Below, piece after piece: positions 16,689 to 25,711 of a stretch of DNA of 64,000 nucleotides. The stretch is taken from NCBI GenBank assembly GCA_013360465.1, contig JABWBO010000001.1:124001-188000 (forward strand). Direction: 5' to 3'. The notes beneath the pieces are model-generated. The model did no database searches and was not told the origin of the DNA. It saw nothing but the letters and a program-made list of their open reading frames with translations. Source of the stretch: Anaerolineae bacterium (GTDB lineage Bacteria; Chloroflexota; Anaerolineae; Aggregatilineales; Phototrophicaceae). Each line of letters starts with the position of its first letter. Position 1 is the stretch's first letter. The position numbers and the translations under genes are program-made.

Positions 16689-18164
16689 TTACAACGGTTG
16701 ATTCATCGCCGCGCTCCCTGAAGGACGCGCGATCGCCAGCCGAGAACTGGAGACTGCCAGCGCGACGACCAACCAGAAAAGCGTCACCGATGCGTGGAAG
16801 TCGATGCGGAAATAGTAATGGTCGGAAGTGGCGTTGATCAGCGCCGCCAGCAGCGCAGCATGATAACCAATGATGATGGGGCGCAGGTCGTCGTCTGCCT
16901 CGGCACTTCGCCACGCCCTTCTGCCGTACCAGAATACAGACCCTATGGTGATGCCGAAGATCGCCACGCCCACCAAACCAATATGATTTGCCATGATGAA
17001 ATACATGCTGGCAGCACCGGTGTAGAGATCATTATCGGGAACGCCGGTGAAACCTACGCCGGTGAGTGGGTAACGGCTGATCAGCCGAAGCGAGTCGCGA
17101 TATTCGCCGACGCGCATCTGTGTCGCCAGATCGCTGACGGTGAACGCCTGCACAAAACGGTCGATATAGTCGCGAGTCTGGGGCAGCACGAGGAGCAGAC
17201 ATGCCCCAAGCGCAACCAACGTCCAGAATCTCCTGTAGCCTTTGAAACTGCCGATGAACAGCAGGCTGATGCCGAACGCCAGCATTGCCGCCCGCGAAAA
17301 CGTCAGAATCAGTGCCAGGCTGACGACGCCCAGGATAACCCAGGCGATCCAGCGTCGGCGCAAGACAGGGCGATTGGCAAAAACCTGCGGGGCGATCATT
17401 GCCGCCGAAATCGCCAGGAAACCACCAAGAGCGTTCGGATCGACCCAGGTTCCGATGGCGCGTTCGGCGCTCGCCGGATTGTCTTCGATATAGCGAATGA
17501 CGCCCCCATTCGGATAGCCAATCCGTGCGAGTCGAACCAGCGTCCATTCGGCGGCGGCGTCAGGCAGCCCATAGAGTGCCAGCGAAACCAGCGCCTGGAC
17601 GCCGACGGCAGCCATCACAACCAGGACGAGACGGCGAAGACTGCGCGATTCGCGCAGGAGATCGGTCAGGATGAAGACCATCCCAATGCTGAGAATCGTT
17701 TCGGCAAACTGGCGCAGGATAGTCTGGGTTGGCGGGGCGTAGCGCAGCCCCAGGATGAAGCTGACCATCAGCCAGCCGATGTACACCGCCAGCGGCGCGT
17801 GCGCCGGTGTGAGCTGGACGGCGCGCCGCCGACCGGTCATCCACTGGAAAACGTAAACGACGATGAACGCGCCCATTGCCCCGTCGAGCAGTGTAGGGGT
17901 GATGCCGACATCGAACGGAAATGTGCCGAACGGCAGGAGCGCCATGATGGCGATAACGCCGTAGAGCGCCGCCATCATATCTGTCAGGACGTACAGCCCG
18001 ATGAGTGTCCCGATGATCACTCCCGCCGCCAGGACTGGATCGAGCAAGGCGATTAACAGACCGATGATCGCGCCGCTGCCGCCGATCGCTGCGCCAACCA
18101 CGACGGCATACAATCGCCGGTCAGCCGTCGCGATCCACCGCTGAAGTGGATTGAGAACCACCAT
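16689..18164 (-). CDS. O-antigen ligase-like polymerase/ligase (Wzy/WaaL family)
   Basis: 491 residues, about 12 membrane helices with one large external loop near residues 330-400 containing RLISRYPLTGVGFTGVPDN, the typical Wzy_C/O-antigen ligase motif (RxxxxxPxxGxG). Family members polymerise or transfer lipid-linked glycan repeat units. In an organism that probably lacks LPS, a role in surface polysaccharide or protein glycosylation is more likely. Last of five overlapping genes; its start lies 43 bases inside the end of the YfhO gene. The long frame on the opposite strand is an artefact. Confidence 0.82.
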   Translation of the reverse strand: MVVLNPLQRWIATADRRLYAVVVGAAIGGSGAIIGLLIALLDPVLAAGVIIGTLIGLYVLTDMMAALYGVIAIMALLPFGTFPFDVGITPTLLDGAMGAFIVVYVFQWMTGRRRAVQLTPAHAPLAVYIGWLMVSFILGLRYAPPTQTILRQFAETILSIGMVFILTDLLRESRSLRRLVLVVMAAVGVQALVSLALYGLPDAAAEWTLVRLARIGYPNGGVIRYIEDNPASAERAIGTWVDPNALGGFLAISAAMIAPQVFANRPVLRRRWIAWVILGVVSLALILTFSRAAMLAFGISLLFIGSFKGYRRFWTLVALGACLLLVLPQTRDYIDRFVQAFTVSDLATQMRVGEYRDSLRLISRYPLTGVGFTGVPDNDLYTGAASMYFIMANHIGLVGVAIFGITIGSVFWYGRRAWRSAEADDDLRPIIIGYHAALLAALINATSDHYYFRIDFHASVTLFWLVVALAVSSSRLAIARPSGSAAMNQPL

Positions 18165-20409
18165 CTCTTGAAATCCTTCGTACTACGGCAAAACTACCGC
18201 TGATGCCCAGGCAGAGCCAGGTGATCAGGCTCAAGATCAGTCCAACCGGGTAGGTCATGGGATTGTACAGGAGTTCAACTGTGTGCCGACCCGGCGGCAC
18301 GATCACCGCAGAGAGCGCGCCGTAGGCGCGCAGAACATCGACCGATTCGCCATCCATCTGTGCGATCCAACCGGGATAGTAGGGCAGGGCGATGGAGAGC
18401 GCGCCGCGCGCTTGTGCATCCGTTTCAATGAGGATGCGTTCCGGAGCGAATGATGTCACCTGCGCCGGCGTCGGCTCACCGCTTTCGAGCGTTACCGATG
18501 TTTCCAGGATGACTGTACGGCGCGGCTGGAAAGTGGGATCGGCGAGGACCGTCAACGCTTCGGCGTCGTCTGCTGTGATCCAGACATCATGCAGGATCAG
18601 CGCGAACGGTCGAGGATCAGTCAGGCGATGCAGGTTGACCGCGCCGTAGGCATCCGTGCCGGTCTCGACGATCTCCGATGGAGCGGGCAGTTCCATCCAG
18701 TCGGAAAAGACGTAGCGCACGGCGAATAACTCCCAGGCGCGCTCATCTGGCAGGGTGTCCTCGATGATGGCGTGAGGTCCCGCAAGCCAAAGCGGGCTGA
18801 TGCCTCGAATGTCCTGGAGACCGTATAGACTGCCGTAATTCGCCGTCAGACCTCGCAAGCCATCGACGCGGAAAACGCCCTCCGCATCTGCCAGTACTGA
18901 TGCGACCAGCGGTGGCGCGGAAACCGCGACCTGTTCCTGTGGCGGCAGCGGGTCTACGACTGCGTCGTCGTTCATGTTGACGGTGAAGACCTCAAATACC
19001 AGCGTGAGGATGATCCCCCAGAGCAACGGGGCGCGGCGTTGGCGCGTGACGGTGGCGCTGATCAGCAAATAGCAGACCACGACAGCCGCCGCAGTAAGGG
19101 TGATGGTGCTGAATGCACGCCCGTAGACGTTTGCGCTGCTAATCCAGCTCATGAAGACGAGCGCGGCGAGCGCCAGCGCGCCGTAGACACCTCGATTCAG
19201 CGCCAGACGCAGCCTCAGCCCGGCGAGATGCTCGTGTTCGGCATCCCAACACCCCAGCGCAGTGATCCCCAGCGCAGCCAGCATCGCCAGCGCTGTGGTG
19301 ACGAGATAGGCGGCGCGCTCCTGCCCCCGGAAGAAGCGCAGACCGGGCAGGATGTTGTAGAGCGCCGGGAAAATCGCCGCGTTGCCGCCGAAACTCCAGA
19401 GGAGAGCGAGGAGCGCTACGATTCCCCAGAACCAGGCATCGCGGAGGCGACGCCACACCCCGATGAGCGCCAGGATCAAGCCGGTGACGCCAACGTAGAG
19501 CGGCGACCACAGGCTGACGACGCCGGGCATGATCATCTGTACGATGTCGTGCAGCGGGAAACCGTTGTCTTTGGCGTCGAAGCCGAAATCGACCCGCGTG
19601 GTGCGGCTGAGATATTCGACGCCGGGGAGGAGCTGAACCGCCGCAATGCCGAGTGCGACCACGCCGAACAGCGCTGTGCCAGCCAGCCAGTGAAGAGCCG
19701 TCGCGCGGCGCTGGAAGACCTGAAAACCGAAATAGGCAGCGAGGAGATAGGTGAGGAAGAAACTGGTCTGGGGATGACCCGCCAACCAGGACATTCCCAG
19801 GGCGAAACCAGTCCACAAGAGATACCTGTAACGCAGGCGCGGCGCAGCTGTCGCTTCGACAATGCCCAGGGCGGCAACGGGCAGCCACACACCCGCCTCG
19901 AGGATGGCAAGCTGAAGCAGCGGGTAGCCCGTCAGAAACCCACCATAGCCGGCGATGATCGCCGCCGTCAGTCCGCCGAAAGGCGAACCGGTCAGCCGGC
20001 GCGCGAAGGCGTACATGAGCAGCGTGAAGCCCAGGACGTGGAATAACGCTTCAAGTTCGAGCGCGTGGTAAGTCCAGCCCCCGCTTATGTTCGCCAGCGC
20101 GAGGGTGAGCAGACGAGGGGGATAGAAGACGGCTGCCTGCGTGTCTGCGATGAACGGCAGCCCGCCGTTGTTATAGGGATTCCACAGCGGCACTTCTCCC
20201 TGGGCGAAGCGCGTATACTGATAGCCCGCAAAGGTGAAGAACTGCCCGGAGAAGTCACCCTGCGTGAACGATAGCTGATCGGCTTCCACCGGTGTGAGCA
20301 TACGCCAAAAGAACAGCGCCCACAAAAGAATCAGCAGGGAGACGGGCACAATGCTGCCGAGCCGGCGATCAATGCTGCGCAGGCGATTCAGCCATCCAGA
20401 CACGGTCAT
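18121..20409 (-). CDS. YfhO-family multi-pass membrane protein
   Basis: 762 residues. The N-terminal half has about ten to twelve membrane helices; the first external loop holds DFSGQFFTFAGYQY and QGEVPLWNPYNNGGLPF, the YfhO signature (GxxPxWNPxxxxGxP). A soluble beta-rich domain follows (about 480-690), and a last helix close to the C-terminus. YfhO proteins of Gram-positive bacteria are needed to glycosylate lipoteichoic acid and are GT-C-like lipid-phosphate-sugar transferases. Here it most likely adds sugars to a surface glycan outside the membrane. The ATG overlaps the upstream gene by 4 bases. Confidence 0.8.
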   Translation of the reverse strand: MTVSGWLNRLRSIDRRLGSIVPVSLLILLWALFFWRMLTPVEADQLSFTQGDFSGQFFTFAGYQYTRFAQGEVPLWNPYNNGGLPFIADTQAAVFYPPRLLTLALANISGGWTYHALELEALFHVLGFTLLMYAFARRLTGSPFGGLTAAIIAGYGGFLTGYPLLQLAILEAGVWLPVAALGIVEATAAPRLRYRYLLWTGFALGMSWLAGHPQTSFFLTYLLAAYFGFQVFQRRATALHWLAGTALFGVVALGIAAVQLLPGVEYLSRTTRVDFGFDAKDNGFPLHDIVQMIMPGVVSLWSPLYVGVTGLILALIGVWRRLRDAWFWGIVALLALLWSFGGNAAIFPALYNILPGLRFFRGQERAAYLVTTALAMLAALGITALGCWDAEHEHLAGLRLRLALNRGVYGALALAALVFMSWISSANVYGRAFSTITLTAAAVVVCYLLISATVTRQRRAPLLWGIILTLVFEVFTVNMNDDAVVDPLPPQEQVAVSAPPLVASVLADAEGVFRVDGLRGLTANYGSLYGLQDIRGISPLWLAGPHAIIEDTLPDERAWELFAVRYVFSDWMELPAPSEIVETGTDAYGAVNLHRLTDPRPFALILHDVWITADDAEALTVLADPTFQPRRTVILETSVTLESGEPTPAQVTSFAPERILIETDAQARGALSIALPYYPGWIAQMDGESVDVLRAYGALSAVIVPPGRHTVELLYNPMTYPVGLILSLITWLCLGISGSFAVVRRISRDGGSQSTSAVDRDG

Positions 20410-22697
20410 GGTGAATCCTCACGGGGTAAGACGCGCAGGCGGCTGAGGTAGATAAAGTCGTTCGCCATGTCGCCATCAGCGGTGATCACGCGCAGGCGGG
20501 GGAATGACCCATCTCCCGGGTTCTGATAGAAACCGATCTCAACTTCATAGATGCCGGGTACAGGCGGCGTGTCTCGGGAGAGGGTGAGGATGTGAGAGTC
20601 CTCAACGATCTCACCAACGGTCCAGGTTGAAGTCGGGCGTGTCCAGTTTGCGGGCTGCGCGTCCGAACCTGCATAAATCATCACCTGCGCCGGATCGATA
20701 ACATGTGCGAACACGATGTAATCCTCGGCAACCGGTTGGAGCGCGCGCCAGTACAGGGTCAGTGTGAGCGAGTCTCCGGCGTTTGGGCTGAAATCGCTCA
20801 TCGCATACCCCACCAGCTCGATTAGCCCGCCGAAGTTGATCGATGTCGGATTCGGGACGCCCAACGCTGATTCGCGTGGGATAACATCAATTTCACCGAT
20901 CTGGAACGTGTTGGGCAGCCCCCGCCGATCATCCGATAGGCGCGCCACCTGTTCCATACGCTGACCGGTCGTCTTCTGATACCAGCCGAGTACGACGCCG
21001 GCGGTCTGCGGCGCATAGGCGTTAGCTGAAATCTGAACTGCCAGCATATCGCGCCAGGTTCGCCCCGTCGTCAGGTCGCTGAGTGCCATCGCCCCCGCGC
21101 CGGGATAGATGTCGCGTTGAGCGATGATCAGCCCATCCGGACTTACGACATGGACAAACAAGCTCCAATCCTGCGGAAACTCCGCTGCGATGGACCAGAT
21201 CAGTTCGACGAACACGTAGTCACCGGGTCGGGCTTCATCCGTGATCACGCGGGCTTCATGAAGCTCGATGGTCCCCGGCGTCGCAGGATAGTGGAAAGCC
21301 GTGATTGGCATCACCGACGGCGGAGGTTCATTCGATGGCAAAGCGTATGCCGGCTGAATAATGGCGAAGGGGGCATAGACGGCGACGCCGGCAAACCAGA
21401 GTGTGACTGCTGCCATGCCGGCGACTCTCAGCCGTGATGGCAGCCATGTTGTTATGCCGACTGCCAGCCAGATCAGGATCGAGGAGAGCGCTCCGAACAT
21501 CAGACGTCCCTGCGAGGCAGGTGTCTCGCTTGTCCAGCGCAGGTAGGAGACAAAACTCACAGCCATCCACAGCAGTGTCAGAGCGTAAGGCAGCGCTTGC
21601 CAGAGATGCTCACGACTCGGACGTTTTCGCGTCAAACGCGAGAAGACGAACCCGACCGAACCGACGACTCCCACCGCGCCGAGCATGTCGAAGATGCTGT
21701 ACACCCAGCTCGGCAGAGGGATGTTCATGCCGCCGAACAAACCCCAGAACGCCTGAAGGAAGCTGTGCCGCTCCGCCCAAAGCTGGCTGAGATTCGCCGG
21801 GATGGCACGCCTTCCAACGATGTCAAGAAAGACGTTCAGTCCGGTCGGATCGCCATAGAGCTGGGTGTTACGCAGATACCACCAGCCGGCGATCAGAACG
21901 GTGAGTCCGCCGGCTGTGACGCCGCCCACGAACAACGGCGTCAGACTGCGATAGCGCCAAGACAACAGCAGCAGACACAGCATGACAACCGGGATGTGAA
22001 AGCCGATGTTGAACTTTGCCAGCATGCCTGCGCCCATGCTAATCCCCAGCGCGGCAAAGGCGCGCCGGCTCGGCGGATGCTTCGACCGAAGAAGGAACAC
22101 GATCTGAAGCGTCACCAGGTTGCCGAGCAGCGTCGAAAGGTTGTCGTTGTTGACAGAGCCGGAGATGAACAAGAACATCGGCAGAAAAGTGTTCATCGCC
22201 GCCGCGCCGACGATGATTTCTGGGCGGTGCGGGAATAGGCTCCGAGCTATCGCAAAAGTTACCCATATCGTCGCTGCGCCGAACAAGACCGACAGAAAGC
22301 GCGTCATGTGTACCGCCAGGACGGTCCCCTTCCAGGGAAAGCCCTCCGCATCCAGGGGGTGGACGATCATGTTGACATTGCCGTCTGGATGTATGACGCC
22401 GATGTCGGCATGCGGATTGATACGGCGGATTTCATTCATATCGCTGGTATCGATGCCGCCAGTCAGCACTGCCGCCAGCATGTAGTAGAGCGGCGGCTGA
22501 CTGCCTTCCTGTCGCCAGGCGGTTTCGACTCCCGCTGCCTGTACAGGAAGAACTAGGCTGTTGTCCGCCAGGGTCTTGACCAGCGGATAATGCCACAGTT
22601 CGTCCGACGCCTCAAAAATGGGCGTGACGATGCTGTAGAGTACGCCGAGCAGACAGTAGGCGACAACAAGCAGGCTGCGCCAGCGATTCAGCGTCAT
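20406..22697 (-). CDS. GT-C-type (GT39/PMT-like) membrane glycosyltransferase
   Basis: 763 residues. About eleven membrane helices occupy residues 8-480; the first loop has PIFEASDELWHYPLV, the acidic DE motif that GT-C enzymes use for catalysis and lipid-phosphate-sugar binding. A soluble C-terminal beta-rich region (about 480-755) has two similar stretches, including DSLTLTLYWRALQPVAEDYIVFAHV, typical of Chloroflexota proteins of this kind. Acceptor and sugar cannot be told. Translationally coupled (4-base overlaps) to the GT4 gene upstream and the YfhO gene downstream. Confidence 0.78.
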   Translation of the reverse strand: MTLNRWRSLLVVAYCLLGVLYSIVTPIFEASDELWHYPLVKTLADNSLVLPVQAAGVETAWRQEGSQPPLYYMLAAVLTGGIDTSDMNEIRRINPHADIGVIHPDGNVNMIVHPLDAEGFPWKGTVLAVHMTRFLSVLFGAATIWVTFAIARSLFPHRPEIIVGAAAMNTFLPMFLFISGSVNNDNLSTLLGNLVTLQIVFLLRSKHPPSRRAFAALGISMGAGMLAKFNIGFHIPVVMLCLLLLSWRYRSLTPLFVGGVTAGGLTVLIAGWWYLRNTQLYGDPTGLNVFLDIVGRRAIPANLSQLWAERHSFLQAFWGLFGGMNIPLPSWVYSIFDMLGAVGVVGSVGFVFSRLTRKRPSREHLWQALPYALTLLWMAVSFVSYLRWTSETPASQGRLMFGALSSILIWLAVGITTWLPSRLRVAGMAAVTLWFAGVAVYAPFAIIQPAYALPSNEPPPSVMPITAFHYPATPGTIELHEARVITDEARPGDYVFVELIWSIAAEFPQDWSLFVHVVSPDGLIIAQRDIYPGAGAMALSDLTTGRTWRDMLAVQISANAYAPQTAGVVLGWYQKTTGQRMEQVARLSDDRRGLPNTFQIGEIDVIPRESALGVPNPTSINFGGLIELVGYAMSDFSPNAGDSLTLTLYWRALQPVAEDYIVFAHVIDPAQVMIYAGSDAQPANWTRPTSTWTVGEIVEDSHILTLSRDTPPVPGIYEVEIGFYQNPGDGSFPRLRVITADGDMANDFIYLSRLRVLPREDSP

Positions 22698-23836
22698 TTC
22701 TGCCGCCCGGTTACAGTATCGAAGAACGCGGCGGTATCCTGGGCGATCTGTGCCCAGTCAAACGACTGCGCCAGGCGCGCGCTGCCGGCGCGCAGCCGCT
22801 GCTGTAATGGCGTGTCCTTGATCAGGGTGAACAGGGCGTCGGTCAGCGCGCCCGGATCGCCTGGCGGAACCAGCCTCATGGTGATTCCATCCTGAAAGGA
22901 TGGTACTGCCACACGGGGCTGCGTCGTCACGATGGCGCAGCCCAGGCGAACCGCCGCCATCAGGCTGCCTCGCCGGTACGAAGCGCCGTCAGCAAAGGGC
23001 AAAGCCACCACATCGGCAGCCGCGAGAAAGCCGGCAACATCCTGCTCAGGAAGGTATCCCGTTCGAAAGACGGCATCCTCCATGTCGAGATCGCCGATCA
23101 ACGCTTCGATCTCGTGCGAGTAGGCATGATTAGAGGGATCGCTGTCCCCGGCAACCGCGCCGACCAGCGCCAGACGCGCCTGGACCCCACGATCCAGGAG
23201 ACTCCGGCAGGCGCGAAGCAGAACGTCCAAGCCCTTGCTGCGGTTGACCAGCCCGAAGTAGGTGATCAAGGTTTCGTCCGAGGTGGTCCCCGTGCGGCGG
23301 CGGAATACTTCCCGGGCGGCGGGCGCACCGGAAAGGATGTTGCTTCCGATGGGGATCAGGCGGATTAACGACAGATCGGCGAGATCCGCCGCGTCTTCGT
23401 GGTTGGTGACGATTGCGCCCCGCGATCCTCTCGCCAGCTTGCGAACGATCCAGGGACGCAGTGGACCGGCTTTTGGGAACAAATAGGGGAAGCGAAGGTC
23501 GTGGAAGGTCGTCACCACGGGAAGAGGGCGCAGCAGTTCCGGCAGGAAATGGATGACGGGCGACATTTGGTAGGCGGCAGTCTGATACTGAAGGTTTATG
23601 ATTTCGGCTTCGATGTCGCGCGCCCAGCGGCGGATCGTCAGGGCTGCGCCAGGGCCCCAATCCCGCACCGCGGCAAAGACGGATATGGAATCCGATCTGG
23701 CATCGACCGCCGGTGGTGTGGTGAGGACCGATACGGCGTGCCCCTGTGCTGCCAGTTCCCGCGCCAGAATCGCCGTATAGGCGCCGACGCCGCCCTGCAT
23801 CGGCGGATATTCGCCCGTCACAATGCCGATGCGCAT
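22694..23836 (-). CDS. Glycosyltransferase family 4 protein
   Basis: 380 residues with the GT-B fold of family GT4: an N-terminal Rossmann half starting MRIGIVTGEYPPMQGGVGAY (donor-side glycine loop) and a C-terminal half with FGLVNRSKGLDVLLRA and VVALPFADGASYRRGSL, the site corresponding to the EX7E nucleotide-sugar motif, here without the first Glu. Cytoplasmic transfer of a hexose to a lipid-linked glycan is likely. Its ATG shares one base with the GT2 stop (TGATG). Confidence 0.85.
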   Translation of the reverse strand: MRIGIVTGEYPPMQGGVGAYTAILARELAAQGHAVSVLTTPPAVDARSDSISVFAAVRDWGPGAALTIRRWARDIEAEIINLQYQTAAYQMSPVIHFLPELLRPLPVVTTFHDLRFPYLFPKAGPLRPWIVRKLARGSRGAIVTNHEDAADLADLSLIRLIPIGSNILSGAPAAREVFRRRTGTTSDETLITYFGLVNRSKGLDVLLRACRSLLDRGVQARLALVGAVAGDSDPSNHAYSHEIEALIGDLDMEDAVFRTGYLPEQDVAGFLAAADVVALPFADGASYRRGSLMAAVRLGCAIVTTQPRVAVPSFQDGITMRLVPPGDPGALTDALFTLIKDTPLQQRLRAGSARLAQSFDWAQIAQDTAAFFDTVTGRQK

Positions 23837-24759
23837 CAGGTGACCTTCAATCCTGAACGCAGGACTTCGAGATACTGACGTACTCGTTCGCGGCGAAGCG
23901 GGCGCTTAAGCCCCAGCATCCCTTTAGCGGCTTCAATCCCGATCTGTACGGCGTACGAAGTCAGCAGAAAGAGTCGCAGCCCGTTCGCGGCGAGTGCGCC
24001 ATGATATTTGCGAAAATAGCGTAGTTTGCTTTCCTGAAAATGGATGTGCCGACGCGCCACGACCTGATCGGTACTCTTGCCGCCATGATGGATGATCCTG
24101 GCATCTCCCAGAAAGGCAACACGCCATCCGGCATCCTTCGCTCGACGACACCAGTCCATCTCCTCGGAGTACATGATGTACCCTTCATCGAGACCGCCGA
24201 TCTGCTCATAGACCTCGCGGCGCGCCATCAGCGCCGATCCCTGCACCCAATCGACCTCAATCGTGGCATCTTCGGGAGTGTCGGTCACATAAAATCGTTC
24301 CAGCACTCCTGGTGGCGCATAGCCCTGAAGCCAGGTACTCTCGAAAATGGCGGTGACCAGTGTGGGAAACCTCCGTCGCGAAGACTGAGTGGTTCCATCC
24401 GGGTTAAGCGTGTGCGGACCGACCATACCCACGCCGGGATGGGTATCAAGATACTGCTGCATCACCAGCAGCGCATCTCCGATGATGACGGTATCGGGAT
24501 TGAGCAGCATCAGATAACGTCCGCGCGCCTCGCCCAGGGCGAGGTTTGTCCCTTTGGTGAACCCGATGTTCTCTGACTGGGCGAAAAGGCGCACACCAGG
24601 GAATGCGGCGCTTATATGCTCGGCGGTTCTATCGGTGCTGGCGGAGTCGATGACCAGGATTTCGACTTGACCGGGAGCGGTGTTTGCCAGGATGCTTCGG
24701 ATGCAGGCATCCAGAAGATCCAGCACGTTCCAGCTCACAATCAGAACCGAGATGTCCAT
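23836..24759 (-). CDS. Glycosyltransferase family 2 protein (rhamnosyltransferase-like)
   Basis: 307 residues, GT-A fold. Start MDISVLIVSWNVLDLLDACI, then VIDSASTDRTAEHI, GFTKGTNLALGEARGRYLMLLNPDT (nucleotide-binding and DxD-like metal site) and EEMDWCRRAKDAGWRV, the acceptor-side ED motif of wbbL-like enzymes. These initiate or extend rhamnose-rich glycans in the cytoplasm. I used the ATG at 24757-24759; an upstream ATG at 24792 would precede the likely transcription start. First gene of the five-gene glycan operon. Confidence 0.87.
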   Translation of the reverse strand: MDISVLIVSWNVLDLLDACIRSILANTAPGQVEILVIDSASTDRTAEHISAAFPGVRLFAQSENIGFTKGTNLALGEARGRYLMLLNPDTVIIGDALLVMQQYLDTHPGVGMVGPHTLNPDGTTQSSRRRFPTLVTAIFESTWLQGYAPPGVLERFYVTDTPEDATIEVDWVQGSALMARREVYEQIGGLDEGYIMYSEEMDWCRRAKDAGWRVAFLGDARIIHHGGKSTDQVVARRHIHFQESKLRYFRKYHGALAANGLRLFLLTSYAVQIGIEAAKGMLGLKRPLRRERVRQYLEVLRSGLKVT

Positions 24760-24794
24760 GACCACCGTCGTTCCTAAAGGACCACGCAGCACGG

Positions 24795-24803
24795 ATTTTA
24801 CCA
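24795..24803 (-). promoter_or_regulatory. Extended -10 promoter of the glycan operon
   Basis: The minus strand reads TGGTAAAAT, an extended -10 element (TGN plus TAAAAT), about 36 bases before the GT2 ATG. No clear -35 box accompanies it. Confidence 0.4.
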
Positions 24804-24904
24804 GAAGTTTGCAATCCCCCGTTTTCTGAAGGAATTCTGATTACATCTGCGGGCGATCCTATAGTCAGGTTCAAGACAACGAAGCAGACTGATGGAGGGA
24901 TGAC

Positions 24905-25645
24905 ATGAACAAGATGCGGATGCTGCTGGTTGCGGCGGCGGTAGCGGTAGGACTGACCGGGACAGTGGTGGTGAATGCACAGGACAACGCGAGACCGGGA
25001 CCGCTTCAAGGACGGGCGCGCCCAGGGATGCAGATCGTGCGCGAGGTCGCGGACATCCTTTCGGCGCAGACGGGGCTGAGCGCGGTGGAACTGCTTCAGC
25101 AGATTCGCCAGACGGATCAGACGCTTGCCGAGATCATCACCGCCAATGGCGGCAGTGTCGAGACGGTCTCGGCAGAGGTGATTGCAGCCATTACCGCCGA
25201 CATCACCCAGGCGGTTGCCGACGGACGGCTGACCCAGGAACGCGCCGATGAAATCCTGGCGAATCTGCCGCAGGCGGTGGCGGATGCTCTCAGCAGAGAC
25301 CCTCAGCGCGGCGGTCGCGTCGAGCGAGAACTCGGTCACATGTTGCGGGATCGCGCCCTCATGAAGGCGGTAGAGGACGCCACCGGACTTCACCCCCGCG
25401 ATGTCCTTGAGCAGATGCGTTTGGGCAAGACGCTGGGCGAGGTGATCACCGAGAATGGTGGCGACCCACAGGAAGTTATCGATGCAACGCTGGCGGCGGC
25501 GACCGAGCGGCTGGCTCAGGCGGTGGAGAATGGTCGCATCACACAGGAGCGGGCGGATGATCGTCTGGCGCAGCTGGAGACTCTCCTCAACGATGTGATG
25601 AGCGGCACGCTGCGCGAGCGCCTTGCGGCAAGCGGTTCTGCCTGA
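24905..25645 (+). CDS. Secreted protein with two tandem helical repeat domains, function unknown
   Basis: 246 residues with a clear signal peptide (about 1-25, cleavage after VNA). The mature protein holds two copies of one unit about 103 residues apart: TGLSAVELLQQI..TLAEIITANGG..VADGRLTQERADEIL (about 56-118) and TGLHPRDVLEQM..TLGEVITENGG..VENGRITQERADDRL (about 160-221). The GxLTQEQAD-like motif is common in small secreted helical proteins. The unit looks like an internal duplication with about half of its residues kept. No enzyme motif and no recognised function. It stands alone on the plus strand between two minus-strand blocks; a 12-bp hairpin follows. Confidence 0.8.
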   Translation: MNKMRMLLVAAAVAVGLTGTVVVNAQDNARPGPLQGRARPGMQIVREVADILSAQTGLSAVELLQQIRQTDQTLAEIITANGGSVETVSAEVIAAITADITQAVADGRLTQERADEILANLPQAVADALSRDPQRGGRVERELGHMLRDRALMKAVEDATGLHPRDVLEQMRLGKTLGEVITENGGDPQEVIDATLAAATERLAQAVENGRITQERADDRLAQLETLLNDVMSGTLRERLAASGSA

Positions 25646-25677
25646 CCACCGGGCACGGCACATTCCAACCCTGCGGC

Positions 25678-25711
25678 GCAGCGAACCCCGGCATTCGTCG
25701 GGGTTCGCTGC
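25678..25711. terminator. Perfect 12-bp hairpin at a convergent junction
   Basis: Arms 25678-25689 and 25700-25711 (GCAGCGAACCCC and its complement) with a 10-base loop, lying between the secreted-protein gene (stop 25645) and the tatD stop, whose last codon starts at 25711. Without a U-run on either strand; its position suits a shared bidirectional terminator or RNA-end stabiliser. Confidence 0.6.

Noticed and set aside
16794-18056. A 420-codon open frame on the plus strand opposite the O-antigen ligase-like gene, and similar long antisense frames at 3174-4235, 11704-13197 and 19039-20046
   Set aside because: They are rich in Asp/Arg/Gln with no domain, start without ribosome binding sites and mirror well-recognised genes; GC-rich coding DNA often leaves the opposite frame open.
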